50,411 nucleotides of DNA from assembly GCA_964607675.1 (NCBI GenBank), contig CAZSLC010000013.1, positions 1 to 50,411 of the forward strand, written 5' to 3'. The notes under the pieces are model-generated. The model saw only the letters and a program-made list of their open reading frames with translations. It was not told the DNA's origin and made no database searches. The stretch comes from CAZSLC01 sp964607675 (lineage in GTDB: Bacteria; Bacteroidota; Bacteroidia; Bacteroidales; UBA932). Shown here piece by piece: positions 18,801 to 26,233 of this stretch (position 1 is the first letter of the stretch; each line of letters opens with the position of its first letter). The position numbers were made by a program, and so were the translations under genes.

Positions 18801-19029
18801 GTCCATCAACCGAGTTTAAACTATTCTCAATTATTTTGGAGACATTGGTCTCCATCTCACTTGCATTAGCTCCAGGGTAGGTGGTCATTACCGTGATGTA
18901 AGGGGGCTCCATTTCAGGAAATTGATCTATAGGCAGTTTTTGCAAAGAGAAAAGCCCAATAATCAATAGCGCAACGAAAATAAGAATCGTTGTTACCGGT
19001 TTATTAATCGCTGTTTTATAGATACTCAT
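15838..19029 (-). CDS. RND efflux pump, inner-membrane permease (AcrB/HAE1 family)
   Basis: A 1063-residue proton-driven efflux pump. It has the N-terminal helix followed by KLPIDQFPEMEPPYITVMTT and TTYPGANASEME, the two large periplasmic loops, and helix clusters near residues 335-495 and 870-1040. The proton relay in helix 4 is complete: GMVVDDAIVVLENITRHIER with D400 and D401. The C-terminal half has GIVVKNGIVLVDYINLMRDR and ASRLRPVLMTAFTTILGMVP, both standard. It is preceded by its adaptor (3 bp gap) and followed by a PG0541-type protein. From memory this arrangement resembles the xepCAB locus of Porphyromonas gingivalis, so multidrug export is the likely role, under the TetR gene at the head of the operon. 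Confidence 0.93.
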   Translation of the reverse strand: MSIYKTAINKPVTTILIFVALLIIGLFSLQKLPIDQFPEMEPPYITVMTTYPGANASEMETNVSKIIENSLNSVDGLKEIYSTSKDNMSIVMLELEWGTELDEVINDVRSYIDMLKDRLPDGCSNPFIFKFSSSAMPIIQYSITAEESYPGLEKILNDDMIPILNKVNGIGNLSLSGAPDRYVYVDIDQEKLDAYGIPLEMVGNSIASNNLNLSSGIVKMDKEQYQLQVRSEYLQSSEINDIVVTTTTTGKQVFVKDIATVRDTIKDLSLDEKTNGRESVRLIVTKQSGANTVQICKDLRNEMDKLLKTLPSDIKAEIIYDSSEEIENAIGSLEESIMYALLFVVLVVFLFLGKWRATFIIGIAIPIALIVAFIYLNFIGSSLNIISLCSLTIAVGMVVDDAIVVLENITRHIERGSNPREAAIYATNEVWVSVIATTLVLIAVFVPLTMLTGMAGIMFKELGWIVTIVISTSTIIAISLTPMLCSKLLKAQKVKVDEKGHIVIVPPKIDWYQKYVVGFLDKVDKWYSQLLSFCLRNKTITLLTALLIFGLSLLPLFMGKIGTDFMQQSDNGRVSVSIELQRGTRIEETLKTARKIENEFQVLIPEIRMINTSAGSSDESGVSAMFSQTTNNKISMTVVCSKKYERERTIFEIAEILRQNLSTYPEVIDYQCSVSSGMGGESNSVDIEIYGYDFDKTNLLAEEVKQLIQTKVEGARDVNISRDEDRSELKIVVNKEKVAQLGLNSATISTYVRNRVNGMSVGYLKEDGDEYDILVRLKEENRNEISDIMNMTIPTPTGSLVKLSEVATVEEFWAPPTIDRKSRQRYVSVKVTPYEISLGELATEIQKEIDKINLPNGISVRLAGQYQDQQETFADMSILLALIVLLVYIVMASQFESFNKPFIIMMSVPFAVTGVVLALWVTGTSLDMIGALGVIMLVGIVVKNGIVLVDYINLMRDRGYKLYDAIALSGASRLRPVLMTAFTTILGMVPMAMSTGEGAEMWRPMGIVVIGGLLISTIVTLVVLPIFYAVMSRSGERNKEEKNRKNFIFMQLSADDAKESENK

Positions 19030-19032
19030 TAC

Positions 19033-20046
19033 TTACTTTTTTACAACATTCATTTTTGTTCCGTCAACCAATTTTGCTTGTCCCAAAACAACCAATTCCA
19101 TCCCCTCTTTTAATTCATCAGAAATGATTTCTACATTTTCATCAAAACGTTGTCCTAACTTCACAAACACCCGTTTAGCAACATTGTTATCGTTTATATA
19201 TACATATCTTTCATTAGATCCAGTAAGTTTTAACACCGATTGATAGGGTACCACAATAGCTTCTGTGCGAAGCAAAGGGAGATTGGTGGTAACATACATA
19301 CCTGGTCTGAGCAATTCGCCAGCATTTCTCATTTTTATTTTTACTTGAAATGTGTGTGATTTAACATCTATACTTGGATAAACAATTTCAATCTCTGCAG
19401 GGAAAGCTTTATTGGGGTATATTTCAGAAAATACATCCAATTTCATCCCTTTTTTGATATATGGGAAATTTCTTTCTGGTATATTGATAATAGCTTTTAA
19501 CATTGATATTTGTGTTAAAACTAAAATCGGCTGCCCAGAATATAATTCTCCGTCTTCGTAGTTCTTAGCTGATATCACTCCGTCAAATTTGGCCTTTACA
19601 TAAGTATTTTCTTTGAGAAACTCCAGATTTTCAAGAGTCTGATCGTAACCTAATTTTGTCTTATCGTAAGTTTGTTGAGATATAGCTCCACTCTCTTTTA
19701 GAGAATTAACCCTCTCCATTTCAATCTCAAAATTGGCAAAGGACAATTTTGTTGTTTTGTATTGCATTTGATCCATTTGCACTAAAAGGTCACCTTTTTT
19801 AACTCTGTCACCTGGTTCGACCAAAATATCTTCGATTTTACCAGTTACCGATGGAGATATGCTCATTGTCTCATATCCTTGAAGAGTAGAAGACAACTCT
19901 ATATTTCTTTGAATTTCTGTTTTTTTGATAATATCCGTTTGGACTTGTTCAACTTTTCCCTCTTCAACTTGAACATCCTCTTTTTTACCGCAAGCGGTAA
20001 ACATCAAGGCAATCAGGGCCATTAAAATTAATTGTTTCTTTTTCAT
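19033..20046 (-). CDS. RND efflux periplasmic adaptor (membrane fusion lipoprotein)
   Basis: A 337-residue adaptor of the second RND system. The lipoprotein signal ends in MFTACG with C19 as lipid anchor. The lipoyl-like halves are visible: SVTGKIEDILVEPGDRVKKG with LLVQMDQMQYK, and a second half starting TYVKAKFDGVISAKN, separated by a helical hairpin. The membrane-proximal domain contains LRTEAIVVPYQSVLKL. The gene lies between the TolC-like gene (8 bp) and the pump gene (3 bp), so all pump parts should be made together. The substrate is unknown. Confidence 0.9.
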   Translation of the reverse strand: MKKKQLILMALIALMFTACGKKEDVQVEEGKVEQVQTDIIKKTEIQRNIELSSTLQGYETMSISPSVTGKIEDILVEPGDRVKKGDLLVQMDQMQYKTTKLSFANFEIEMERVNSLKESGAISQQTYDKTKLGYDQTLENLEFLKENTYVKAKFDGVISAKNYEDGELYSGQPILVLTQISMLKAIINIPERNFPYIKKGMKLDVFSEIYPNKAFPAEIEIVYPSIDVKSHTFQVKIKMRNAGELLRPGMYVTTNLPLLRTEAIVVPYQSVLKLTGSNERYVYINDNNVAKRVFVKLGQRFDENVEIISDELKEGMELVVLGQAKLVDGTKMNVVKK

Positions 20047-20054
20047 ATGTCTAT

Positions 20055-21362
20055 TTATTTAATATTCAACATTTTTTCAAGTTCAATCTGAGCTTGTACA
20101 AATTCAAGAAGAGATTGAACGTATGAGTTTTGCGCATTCAACAAATTAGTACCCGAAGTGGTTAGATCAAGACTTGAGGCGTGTCCATATTCATATTTAA
20201 GACCTATATTGTCAAAAACTCTTTGTGATACATCTACACTTTGTTTTTGAGTTTGATACCTCTCGTGGGCAGATTTTACATTATAAACAAGTTGACGATG
20301 TTGTATTTTCAAAGTCATTTCTGTATCTGATAGCGTATTCAATTGTTTTTTATAAGCTATTTGTGCCCCTCTCAATGTATTGTAGTTCTTCCCACTTGAA
20401 AAGATTGGGATAGAAAGTGATATTCCTAACATATTAGGAGGTGTCATATTCATGGTCATCTCATCACTAAAATATTTTTTAGCTGTATATTGGTGATAAA
20501 TAGAGAGCGTGGGTCCATAACTCCACCCTGCAAGTGCAACTTGCTTTTTACTCAATTCTGTACTTTTTTCAACCAATTGGTATGAGAAGTTTTTTCTTAC
20601 ATCAAATTGAGAAAGAACCAAAGAAAGTGAATTTTCAACATCTAATACCTCATCTATTTTTTGAGTAAGAACGAGATTTACATCAAAATCTATGTTAGCT
20701 TGAAGTCTAAGTGAATTATAAAGCATCTCTAAAGATCTCTTTGCACTACTGATAGAGGTCTTCATCGTTGCTACTTGAACAGATATCTGATCTGCATCTA
20801 TTTGCTCTGACACTCCTACGTCTACTGATTTCTGAGAATACTCATATAGTTTTGTGATGCTGACAAGATTTTTCTCAAGCAGCTGTATTGACTCTTCTGC
20901 TGCAAGAATAGAAATATATATAAGTTTCACTTGCTCTGATATCTCTTGTTCTGTTTTTTTCACATTTACATCTGCCATTTTCATCGAGATTGTTCCCAAC
21001 TGTGAAGAGACAATCTGAGCTCCACTCAGGGCGATAGACGAAGTGAGTCCAATAGTACCATTTGCTGGCATCGCTAATTTCATACCACCCAGCTCCATTT
21101 CGTAACCCATCAAGTTGGAATAATCAAGTTTTGCATTGACTTGAGGAAGCATGGAGGCTATAGACTGCCACCTTTTTGCCTCTGCGATTCGCACTTCAAG
21201 TGAGGCATTTTTCAATGTTCGATTGTGCTCAATAGCATAGTTTTGAGCATCATTCAATGATAAAGAGAGTGTAGTATCACTACTTACACCACCCCCAATC
21301 GCTAAGGCCGGTAACGACATACCGATTAAAAGAAATAATGTTAAGATTTGTCGTTTTCTCAT
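20055..21362 (-). CDS. TolC-family outer-membrane efflux channel
   Basis: The outer-membrane channel of the second RND system, 435 residues from the preferred ATG at 21362. That start gives MRKRQILTLFLLIGMSLPAL, a signal peptide cleaved around ALA-IGG, and sits 1 bp after the TetR stop. The longer frame from 21392 would overlap the TetR gene by 29 bp and add ten residues before the signal. Two helical repeats are seen, with LSLNDAQNYAIEHNRTLKNA at the start and KYEYGHASSLDLTTSGTNLL near the end. The channel gene comes before adaptor and pump here, the reverse of the order in the efflux set at 3636-9272. Confidence 0.88.
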   Translation of the reverse strand: MRKRQILTLFLLIGMSLPALAIGGGVSSDTTLSLSLNDAQNYAIEHNRTLKNASLEVRIAEAKRWQSIASMLPQVNAKLDYSNLMGYEMELGGMKLAMPANGTIGLTSSIALSGAQIVSSQLGTISMKMADVNVKKTEQEISEQVKLIYISILAAEESIQLLEKNLVSITKLYEYSQKSVDVGVSEQIDADQISVQVATMKTSISSAKRSLEMLYNSLRLQANIDFDVNLVLTQKIDEVLDVENSLSLVLSQFDVRKNFSYQLVEKSTELSKKQVALAGWSYGPTLSIYHQYTAKKYFSDEMTMNMTPPNMLGISLSIPIFSSGKNYNTLRGAQIAYKKQLNTLSDTEMTLKIQHRQLVYNVKSAHERYQTQKQSVDVSQRVFDNIGLKYEYGHASSLDLTTSGTNLLNAQNSYVQSLLEFVQAQIELEKMLNIK

Positions 21363-21363
21363 A

Positions 21364-21996
21364 TTAATTATTATTATTGTTTGTATTTTCATCTATGATG
21401 GATAGATATTGATCTATCGTTTTTATTCCTATCTCTGTAGAAATACCCCTTAAATAGGGTAGAATTGTATGATCCAAAATATATCTAAGAGAATATTTCG
21501 AAGGATCTTCAATAGACATGCTACTTACCCCTTGTGTTACTTTATGGAGGTGCAAAGCAGCAATCTGAGGATCTGTAAATTTGAGAAACACCCCTTGCTC
21601 TTTACCATTTTCAAAGAGCTCTCTCATCATTTCTATGTTGTTTTTTTGAATTGGTAGAACACAATTGTCATACACCTCTGGGTAATATCTTTTAAGCTCT
21701 TCAAAAAAATTAGTGTGTATCTTCATCATAGCATCTGTCTTGAAATGATGGAGCTTTAAAAACATCTCAAGGACATTTTTTGACTCTGCTTTCATCACCT
21801 TAATATTTTCCACGCCACGTCTATTCATCTCCTCAATACAAGCCTGAAGAAGCGATGACTTATCTTTAAACACCTCATAAAGAGTACGCTTTGATATTCC
21901 ATTAGCAGCAGCTATGTCATCCATTGTGACAGCTTTAAACCCTTTTTTCATAAACAGGGCAGCTGACGTATCCAAAATTCTATCTGTAGATATCAT
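21364..21996 (-). CDS. TetR-family transcriptional regulator
   Basis: A 210-residue repressor-type regulator, first gene of the second RND operon. The N-terminal TetR DNA-binding domain is clear: AALFMKKGFKAVTMDDIAAA then NGISKRTLYEVFKDKSSLL. The C-terminal ligand domain is not assigned to a subfamily. The frame is open to 22062, but the ATG at 21996 puts the helix-turn-helix domain at the usual distance from the N-terminus; the extra 22 residues have no domain character. It probably controls its own operon, and perhaps the divergent kbl gene, through a palindrome at 22019-22033. The inducer is not known. Confidence 0.88.
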   Translation of the reverse strand: MISTDRILDTSAALFMKKGFKAVTMDDIAAANGISKRTLYEVFKDKSSLLQACIEEMNRRGVENIKVMKAESKNVLEMFLKLHHFKTDAMMKIHTNFFEELKRYYPEVYDNCVLPIQKNNIEMMRELFENGKEQGVFLKFTDPQIAALHLHKVTQGVSSMSIEDPSKYSLRYILDHTILPYLRGISTEIGIKTIDQYLSIIDENTNNNNN

Positions 21997-22015
21997 TGTA
22001 GTTAAAAATAAACTT

Positions 22016-22045
22016 ACGAAACTAAAATAGTTTTTAAATTTTCGT
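22016..22045. promoter_or_regulatory. Candidate TetR operator (nested palindromes)
   Basis: A perfect 15-bp palindrome, AAACTA-AAA-TAGTTT, lies at 22019-22033, 22 bp before the TetR start. A second dyad, ACGAAA (22016-22021) and TTTCGT (22040-22045), surrounds it. Size and position fit a TetR autoregulatory operator. AT-rich DNA produces such dyads by chance more easily, so this is a candidate only. Confidence 0.4.
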
Positions 22046-22098
22046 GGTTTGATAACCAACAATTATTGTGCCGAAACACATATTGCTGAAAAAAGAGT

Positions 22099-22106
22099 TA
22101 TATTTG
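22099..22106 (+). promoter_or_regulatory. Candidate -7 promoter element of kbl
   Basis: TATATTTG matches the Bacteroidota -7 consensus TAnnTTTG at all fixed positions, 16 bp before the kbl ATG. A -33 TTTG at the expected distance is not obvious; the nearest TTG triplets are 13 and 30 bp upstream. Confidence 0.4.
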
Positions 22107-22122
22107 AAGAAAATTAATTATT

Positions 22123-23313
22123 ATGTATAAAGAATTTCAATCATACCTTCAAAACGAACTCCAAGGGATCGAAGAAGCAGGTCTTTACAAAAATGAAAGG
22201 GTAATCACATCCCCTCAAAGAGCTGAGATTAAAGTTAACACAGGTGCAGATGTACTCAATTTCTGTGCAAACAACTATTTAGGTCTATCAGACAATAAAG
22301 AACTTATCAAAGCTGCCAAGGATGCCCTTGACAAATACGGCTACGGGATGTCAAGTGTACGTTTCATTTGTGGGACAGGCGAGATTCACAAAAAACTTGA
22401 AGCTAAAATAGCAGAATTTTTCGGCACGGAAGATACCATCTTATATGCTGCTTGTTTTGATGCAAATGGTGGTGTGTTCGAGCCCCTACTCGACGAGAAA
22501 GATGCCATCATCTCCGATTCACTAAACCATGCCTCCATTATCGATGGCGTAAGACTTTGTAAAGCTCAAAGATATCGTTACGCAAATGCAAACATGGAAG
22601 AACTTGAGAATTGCCTTAAACTCTCACAAGCACAAAGACACAGAATCATAGTTACTGACGGTGTATTCTCGATGGATGGCAATGTAGCCCCACTCGACAA
22701 AATATATGAACTTGCAAATAAGTACAACGCTATGGTGATGGTGGATGAATCACACTCCGCAGGGGTAGTTGGAAAGACAGGCCGTGGTGTGACCGAACAA
22801 TATAACCTTCGTGGCAAAATAGAGATCATTACTGGAACACTTGGAAAAGCATTTGGAGGTGCAATCGGTGGATTCACCACAGGCAAGAAGGAGATTATAT
22901 CAATGCTTCGCCAAAGATCTCGTCCATATCTTTTCTCAAATTCTATCCCCCCGATGGTGGCTGCTGCTGGTATAAGGATGTTTGAGATGATGGCAGAGAC
23001 CAACGAACTTCAAGACAGACTCCACTCCAACACCTCATACTTCGTTGAGAAGATGAAAGCTGCAGGATTTGACATCAAGCCTACTCAGTCAGCTATCTGT
23101 GCAGTAATGCTTTACGATGCTCCACTTTCTCAAAAAATGGCTTCAAAACTGTTAGAAGAAGGGATTTACGTAACTGGTTTCTACTACCCAGTAGTGCCAA
23201 AAGGGCAAGCACGTATCCGTGTCCAAGTCTCTGCAGGGCATAAAAAAGAGCACCTTGACAAATGTATCGCAGCATTTACAAAGATTGGGAAGGAATTAGG
23301 AGTCGTTCAATAA
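22123..23313 (+). CDS. kbl: Glycine C-acetyltransferase (2-amino-3-ketobutyrate CoA ligase)
   Basis: A 396-residue PLP enzyme of the alpha-oxoamine synthase family that interconverts 2-amino-3-oxobutyrate plus CoA with glycine plus acetyl-CoA, the second step of threonine breakdown. Motifs match E. coli Kbl closely: NFCANNYLGL, SSVRFICGTGEIHKKLE, DSLNHASIIDGVRLCKA, DGVFSMDG, MVDESHSAGVVG and the PLP lysine K242 in TGTLGKAFGG. The specific blocks RQRSRPYLFSN and GFYYPVVPKGQARIR separate it from serine palmitoyltransferase, BioF and HemA. No threonine dehydrogenase gene is next to it. Its last 38 bp overlap the end of the converging aroD-aroA gene. Confidence 0.94.
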   Translation: MYKEFQSYLQNELQGIEEAGLYKNERVITSPQRAEIKVNTGADVLNFCANNYLGLSDNKELIKAAKDALDKYGYGMSSVRFICGTGEIHKKLEAKIAEFFGTEDTILYAACFDANGGVFEPLLDEKDAIISDSLNHASIIDGVRLCKAQRYRYANANMEELENCLKLSQAQRHRIIVTDGVFSMDGNVAPLDKIYELANKYNAMVMVDESHSAGVVGKTGRGVTEQYNLRGKIEIITGTLGKAFGGAIGGFTTGKKEIISMLRQRSRPYLFSNSIPPMVAAAGIRMFEMMAETNELQDRLHSNTSYFVEKMKAAGFDIKPTQSAICAVMLYDAPLSQKMASKLLEEGIYVTGFYYPVVPKGQARIRVQVSAGHKKEHLDKCIAAFTKIGKELGVVQ

Positions 23314-25216
23314 ATGTTGGAAACGATTTATTAAGAGAAGAGAGATCGTCAATATAAACATCCTCTTCGATAAATAAGGCCACCGTAGCAAGGCACATAG
23401 CCATGCGGTGGTCTTTGTGCGAAGAGACCCTTCCTCCGTGGAGATTTCTCCCAGAATGGCCATGAATATAGAAAGTGTCATCCTTTATCTCGATCTCTGC
23501 CCCAAGCAGGGTAAATTCTGTAAAGAGTGCCTCACCTCTATTGCTCTCCTTCTCTAAAAGACGACTCAACCCCTTGATAGAGGATTGTCCCTCACAGAGG
23601 CATCCCAGGACCACAAGGGCAGGAAACAAATCGGGGCAGTCGGTGGCATCCACATCAAAAGGTCTCAACGGGATATGGTCACCACACATTGAGACAATAT
23701 CTGATATGACCCTGTCACCTTGCAATGAAATATCTGAGAGACCCTCAATGGTCAATGTTTTTTCAGGGGCAAATGCATGAGAAACCCCCTTGGCCACCAC
23801 AATACAAGAGGCAGAGCTCCAATCCCCCTCCAGTCTAATCGTTGCTGGGAAATAGCGTTGACTCCCCCTTATTTTAAAAACCATCTCCTCGGAGTTAAAA
23901 ACCTCGGCCGACACCTCTATTCCAAAATACTTCACCATCTCAAGAGTCATCCGAATATAAGGTACACTTGCTGGAGAATGGATCCTCAATGTGGTATTCC
24001 TATCCAATAAAGGGAGTGTCATCAAAAGGGCTGAGAGGTGTTGGGAGCTTCTGCTACCATCTACATCAATGAAACAATTGGTAATTCCACTTAAAATTTC
24101 GAACGGGAGAAATTCTCCCCCTTTTGCTCTGAATAGAACACCGCAATTTTCAAGAGCATCTGCCACCTCAGCAAGGCTTCTTCCCAAAACAGTTCCTTTT
24201 CCGTTGATTGAAACAGCAGTGCCATTGTTTTCAGTAAGAAAAGCAGCAAAAATAATTGAAAGTCTCGTCAGCAAGCCACTTTCGCCACTGTTAAGAGAGC
24301 TCGGAGGGATCATTTTCCATGGAGAAATGCCCTCTATGATAAGGGTTTCTTTTTTTATTTGAACCTTTGCCCCCAAGCTCCTGATTAGCTCGATGGCAGC
24401 AATGGAATCATCACACGGAAAGAAATTCTCAATTGTGCTCACCCCTTCTGCCAATGCTGCACCAAAAACAGCCCTTTGGGCAAGACTCTTCGAGGTGGGA
24501 ATGGTAATTGAGGCCGCAGGAAGTGAAAAGATAGTTTCCCCAATCTTAGGGAGTTTGATCCTATAATTTTCTGAAGATAGGATACCATCCATCTCCTGGG
24601 TAAAATATTGTCCAGAAGCAGTGGGTTCCAAACGGGGATGAGCCGTATATGTGAAGGGAGCCCCCAATAAGGATGAAAGATACCTAGTGAAACGCCCCCT
24701 CTCGCCCATTGAGAAGGCAATCAACTCCGATTTGTCTGGGACAATATTATATAGAGAAATGGTTCTTGCAGCATCGGAAAGAGCGTTGGCAGTGGTCACT
24801 ATCTTAACAATATCAGCTCCCCTCCCTTTACATATCCTATATATGTCATAGAGTTCGTCGAGGCAAGGAGTGCCATCATAACTATGAAAAGAGGCAATAA
24901 ATTTAGCACCTTTCTTGTGGGCATATAGAGCCACCTTGTCTGAAAATTCCTTTGGTGCATCTATCTCCACATCAACATATTTAGCACCATTCTCAAGGGC
25001 CGCCTCAATGATGGCACCCCCCTGTTGCGGTAAAATATTAGGCGAGAGCCTGCAAGTAATAACTAAATTATGAAAAGAGGCCGCCACCTCACCCACCTGT
25101 GATGGCGACAGAGTAGATAAATCCCCCCTCAACTCCGCCATCTGCTGACCTTCAAGTAGAGACAATATCTCTTCGACCGAGGTGCCATAAACGCTAATAC
25201 AATTCATCGAAAACAT
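23276..25216 (-). CDS. Fused 3-dehydroquinate dehydratase / EPSP synthase
   Basis: A 646-residue two-domain protein for two non-adjacent steps of the shikimate pathway. Residues ~1-215 are a type I 3-dehydroquinate dehydratase (AroD): VDVEIDAP, FIASFHSYDGTP with H111, the Schiff-base lysine K138 in DIVKIVTTAN, and LIAFSMGERGRFTRYL. Residues ~230-646 are 3-phosphoshikimate 1-carboxyvinyltransferase (AroA): SITIPTSKSLAQRAVFGAAL with K243, NSGESGLLTRL, DGSRSSQHLSALLM, EGDWSSASCIVV and the C-terminal KDHRMAMCLATVAL. Both halves look active and are read in one frame with no stop between. Start M1 (25216) overlaps aroB by 23 bp; M4 (25207) is an alternative. The 3' end overlaps kbl by 38 bp on the other strand. 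I do not know this fusion as a common form; AroD is better known fused to AroE. Confidence 0.93.
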   Translation of the reverse strand: MFSMNCISVYGTSVEEILSLLEGQQMAELRGDLSTLSPSQVGEVAASFHNLVITCRLSPNILPQQGGAIIEAALENGAKYVDVEIDAPKEFSDKVALYAHKKGAKFIASFHSYDGTPCLDELYDIYRICKGRGADIVKIVTTANALSDAARTISLYNIVPDKSELIAFSMGERGRFTRYLSSLLGAPFTYTAHPRLEPTASGQYFTQEMDGILSSENYRIKLPKIGETIFSLPAASITIPTSKSLAQRAVFGAALAEGVSTIENFFPCDDSIAAIELIRSLGAKVQIKKETLIIEGISPWKMIPPSSLNSGESGLLTRLSIIFAAFLTENNGTAVSINGKGTVLGRSLAEVADALENCGVLFRAKGGEFLPFEILSGITNCFIDVDGSRSSQHLSALLMTLPLLDRNTTLRIHSPASVPYIRMTLEMVKYFGIEVSAEVFNSEEMVFKIRGSQRYFPATIRLEGDWSSASCIVVAKGVSHAFAPEKTLTIEGLSDISLQGDRVISDIVSMCGDHIPLRPFDVDATDCPDLFPALVVLGCLCEGQSSIKGLSRLLEKESNRGEALFTEFTLLGAEIEIKDDTFYIHGHSGRNLHGGRVSSHKDHRMAMCLATVALFIEEDVYIDDLSSLNKSFPTFIERLLIPSQSL

Positions 25217-26204
25217 CCATTAATTCCCCAATATCCAAAATAACATCTTCCACCTTTCCCAGATCTATTGGTAAAATGAGGTGAAATTGAGATCCACTCT
25301 TCTTTTTATCCTTTGTCACTGCATCAATAAACTCCTCCTTAGAGAGTTCATTTTTCATTGGAAGGTTAAGCTTCTCAAAGTCCTCCATTAGTTGTTCTGC
25401 TAATTCTCCGTTAGATAGATTTAGTACATTGGCAACTTTAGCAGCCATAATGATACCTGTCAATACAGCCTCCCCATGAATAATTCCTGTTTTAGAATAT
25501 TTTTCAATAGCATGGGCAAAAGTGTGACCAAGATTCAACAACCTCCTCTCTCCATTCTCAAACTCATCTCTTTCAACTACCTCCATCTTATAATGTGCAC
25601 ACCTCTTAATGACATCAATAAGTTCGTCAAGATGGTCACTTAACAAATCCTCTTTTTTATTGCGAAACAACTCTACACTCTTATGATAATAGTTCTTATC
25701 AAAAATAATAAATGTCTTTAACAACTCAGCAAGACCAGCATTAAACTCCCTCTGTGGTAAGGATGACAGAAATTGCGGAGCAATAAAAACCCACTCAGGC
25801 TGTCTAATCACCCCGATCATATTTTTATAAGAATGGACATTGACACCATTTTTACCACCAATAGAGGCATCCACCTCTGCTAAAAGGGTAGTGGGAACAA
25901 ATGCACACCTGACCCCCCTTTTGTAAATAGCTGCCACAAATCCAACAATATCAGTGGTTATCCCCCCCCCAACACCAAGAATAAAGGCATCCCTATCTGC
26001 CCCCTTCTCCATCAAAGAATAGACAATCGATTCAACAGTTGAAAATGTTTTTTTCTCCTCCGATACATCCAAAAGAATCATCTGATAACCCTCAAAATAA
26101 GAATAATAAGAAGAGAGATTAGAGTCGATAATTACAAAGACTTTTGAATCTTTTGGAATAAAAGATTTTAAATCACTAATATTGCAGGCGATATGAATCA
26201 TCAT
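25194..26204 (-). CDS. aroB: 3-dehydroquinate synthase
   Basis: The second enzyme of the shikimate pathway, cyclising DAHP to 3-dehydroquinate with NAD and a divalent metal. Key motifs are present: GVGGGITTDIVGFVAAIYKR for NAD, CAFVPTTLLAEVDASIGGKN for substrate, NAGLAELLKT with a metal-ligand glutamate, and the histidines of LLNLGHTFAHAIEK and GIIHGEAVLTGI. From the ATG at 26204 it has 336 residues, slightly short for the family; a TTG at 26219 would add five residues, and the second Met of the MM pair (26201) is also possible. It overlaps the fused aroD-aroA gene by 23 bp, so the two are one transcript, and it is divergent from DAHP synthase. Confidence 0.92.
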   Translation of the reverse strand: MMIHIACNISDLKSFIPKDSKVFVIIDSNLSSYYSYFEGYQMILLDVSEEKKTFSTVESIVYSLMEKGADRDAFILGVGGGITTDIVGFVAAIYKRGVRCAFVPTTLLAEVDASIGGKNGVNVHSYKNMIGVIRQPEWVFIAPQFLSSLPQREFNAGLAELLKTFIIFDKNYYHKSVELFRNKKEDLLSDHLDELIDVIKRCAHYKMEVVERDEFENGERRLLNLGHTFAHAIEKYSKTGIIHGEAVLTGIIMAAKVANVLNLSNGELAEQLMEDFEKLNLPMKNELSKEEFIDAVTKDKKKSGSQFHLILPIDLGKVEDVILDIGELMDVFDELY

Positions 26205-26216
26205 ATAAACTTTTGG

Positions 26217-26224
26217 CAAATCTA
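26217..26224 (-). promoter_or_regulatory. Candidate -7 promoter element of aroB
   Basis: On the minus strand TAGATTTG matches TAnnTTTG at all fixed positions and lies 12 bp before the aroB ATG. The gap between the two divergent genes is only ~29 bp, so the -33 region of this promoter would fall inside the DAHP synthase coding sequence. A TTTG (plus CAAA 26251-26254) is present but 26 bp away, too far for the usual ~19-21. Confidence 0.4.
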
Positions 26225-26233
26225 TAAAATTTT

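Noticed and set aside
22123..23313. kbl as a serine palmitoyltransferase of sphingolipid synthesis
   Set aside because: The sequence follows E. coli Kbl closely through GYGMSSVRFICGT, RQRSRPYLFSN and GFYYPVVPKGQARIR, which are specific to glycine C-acetyltransferase.
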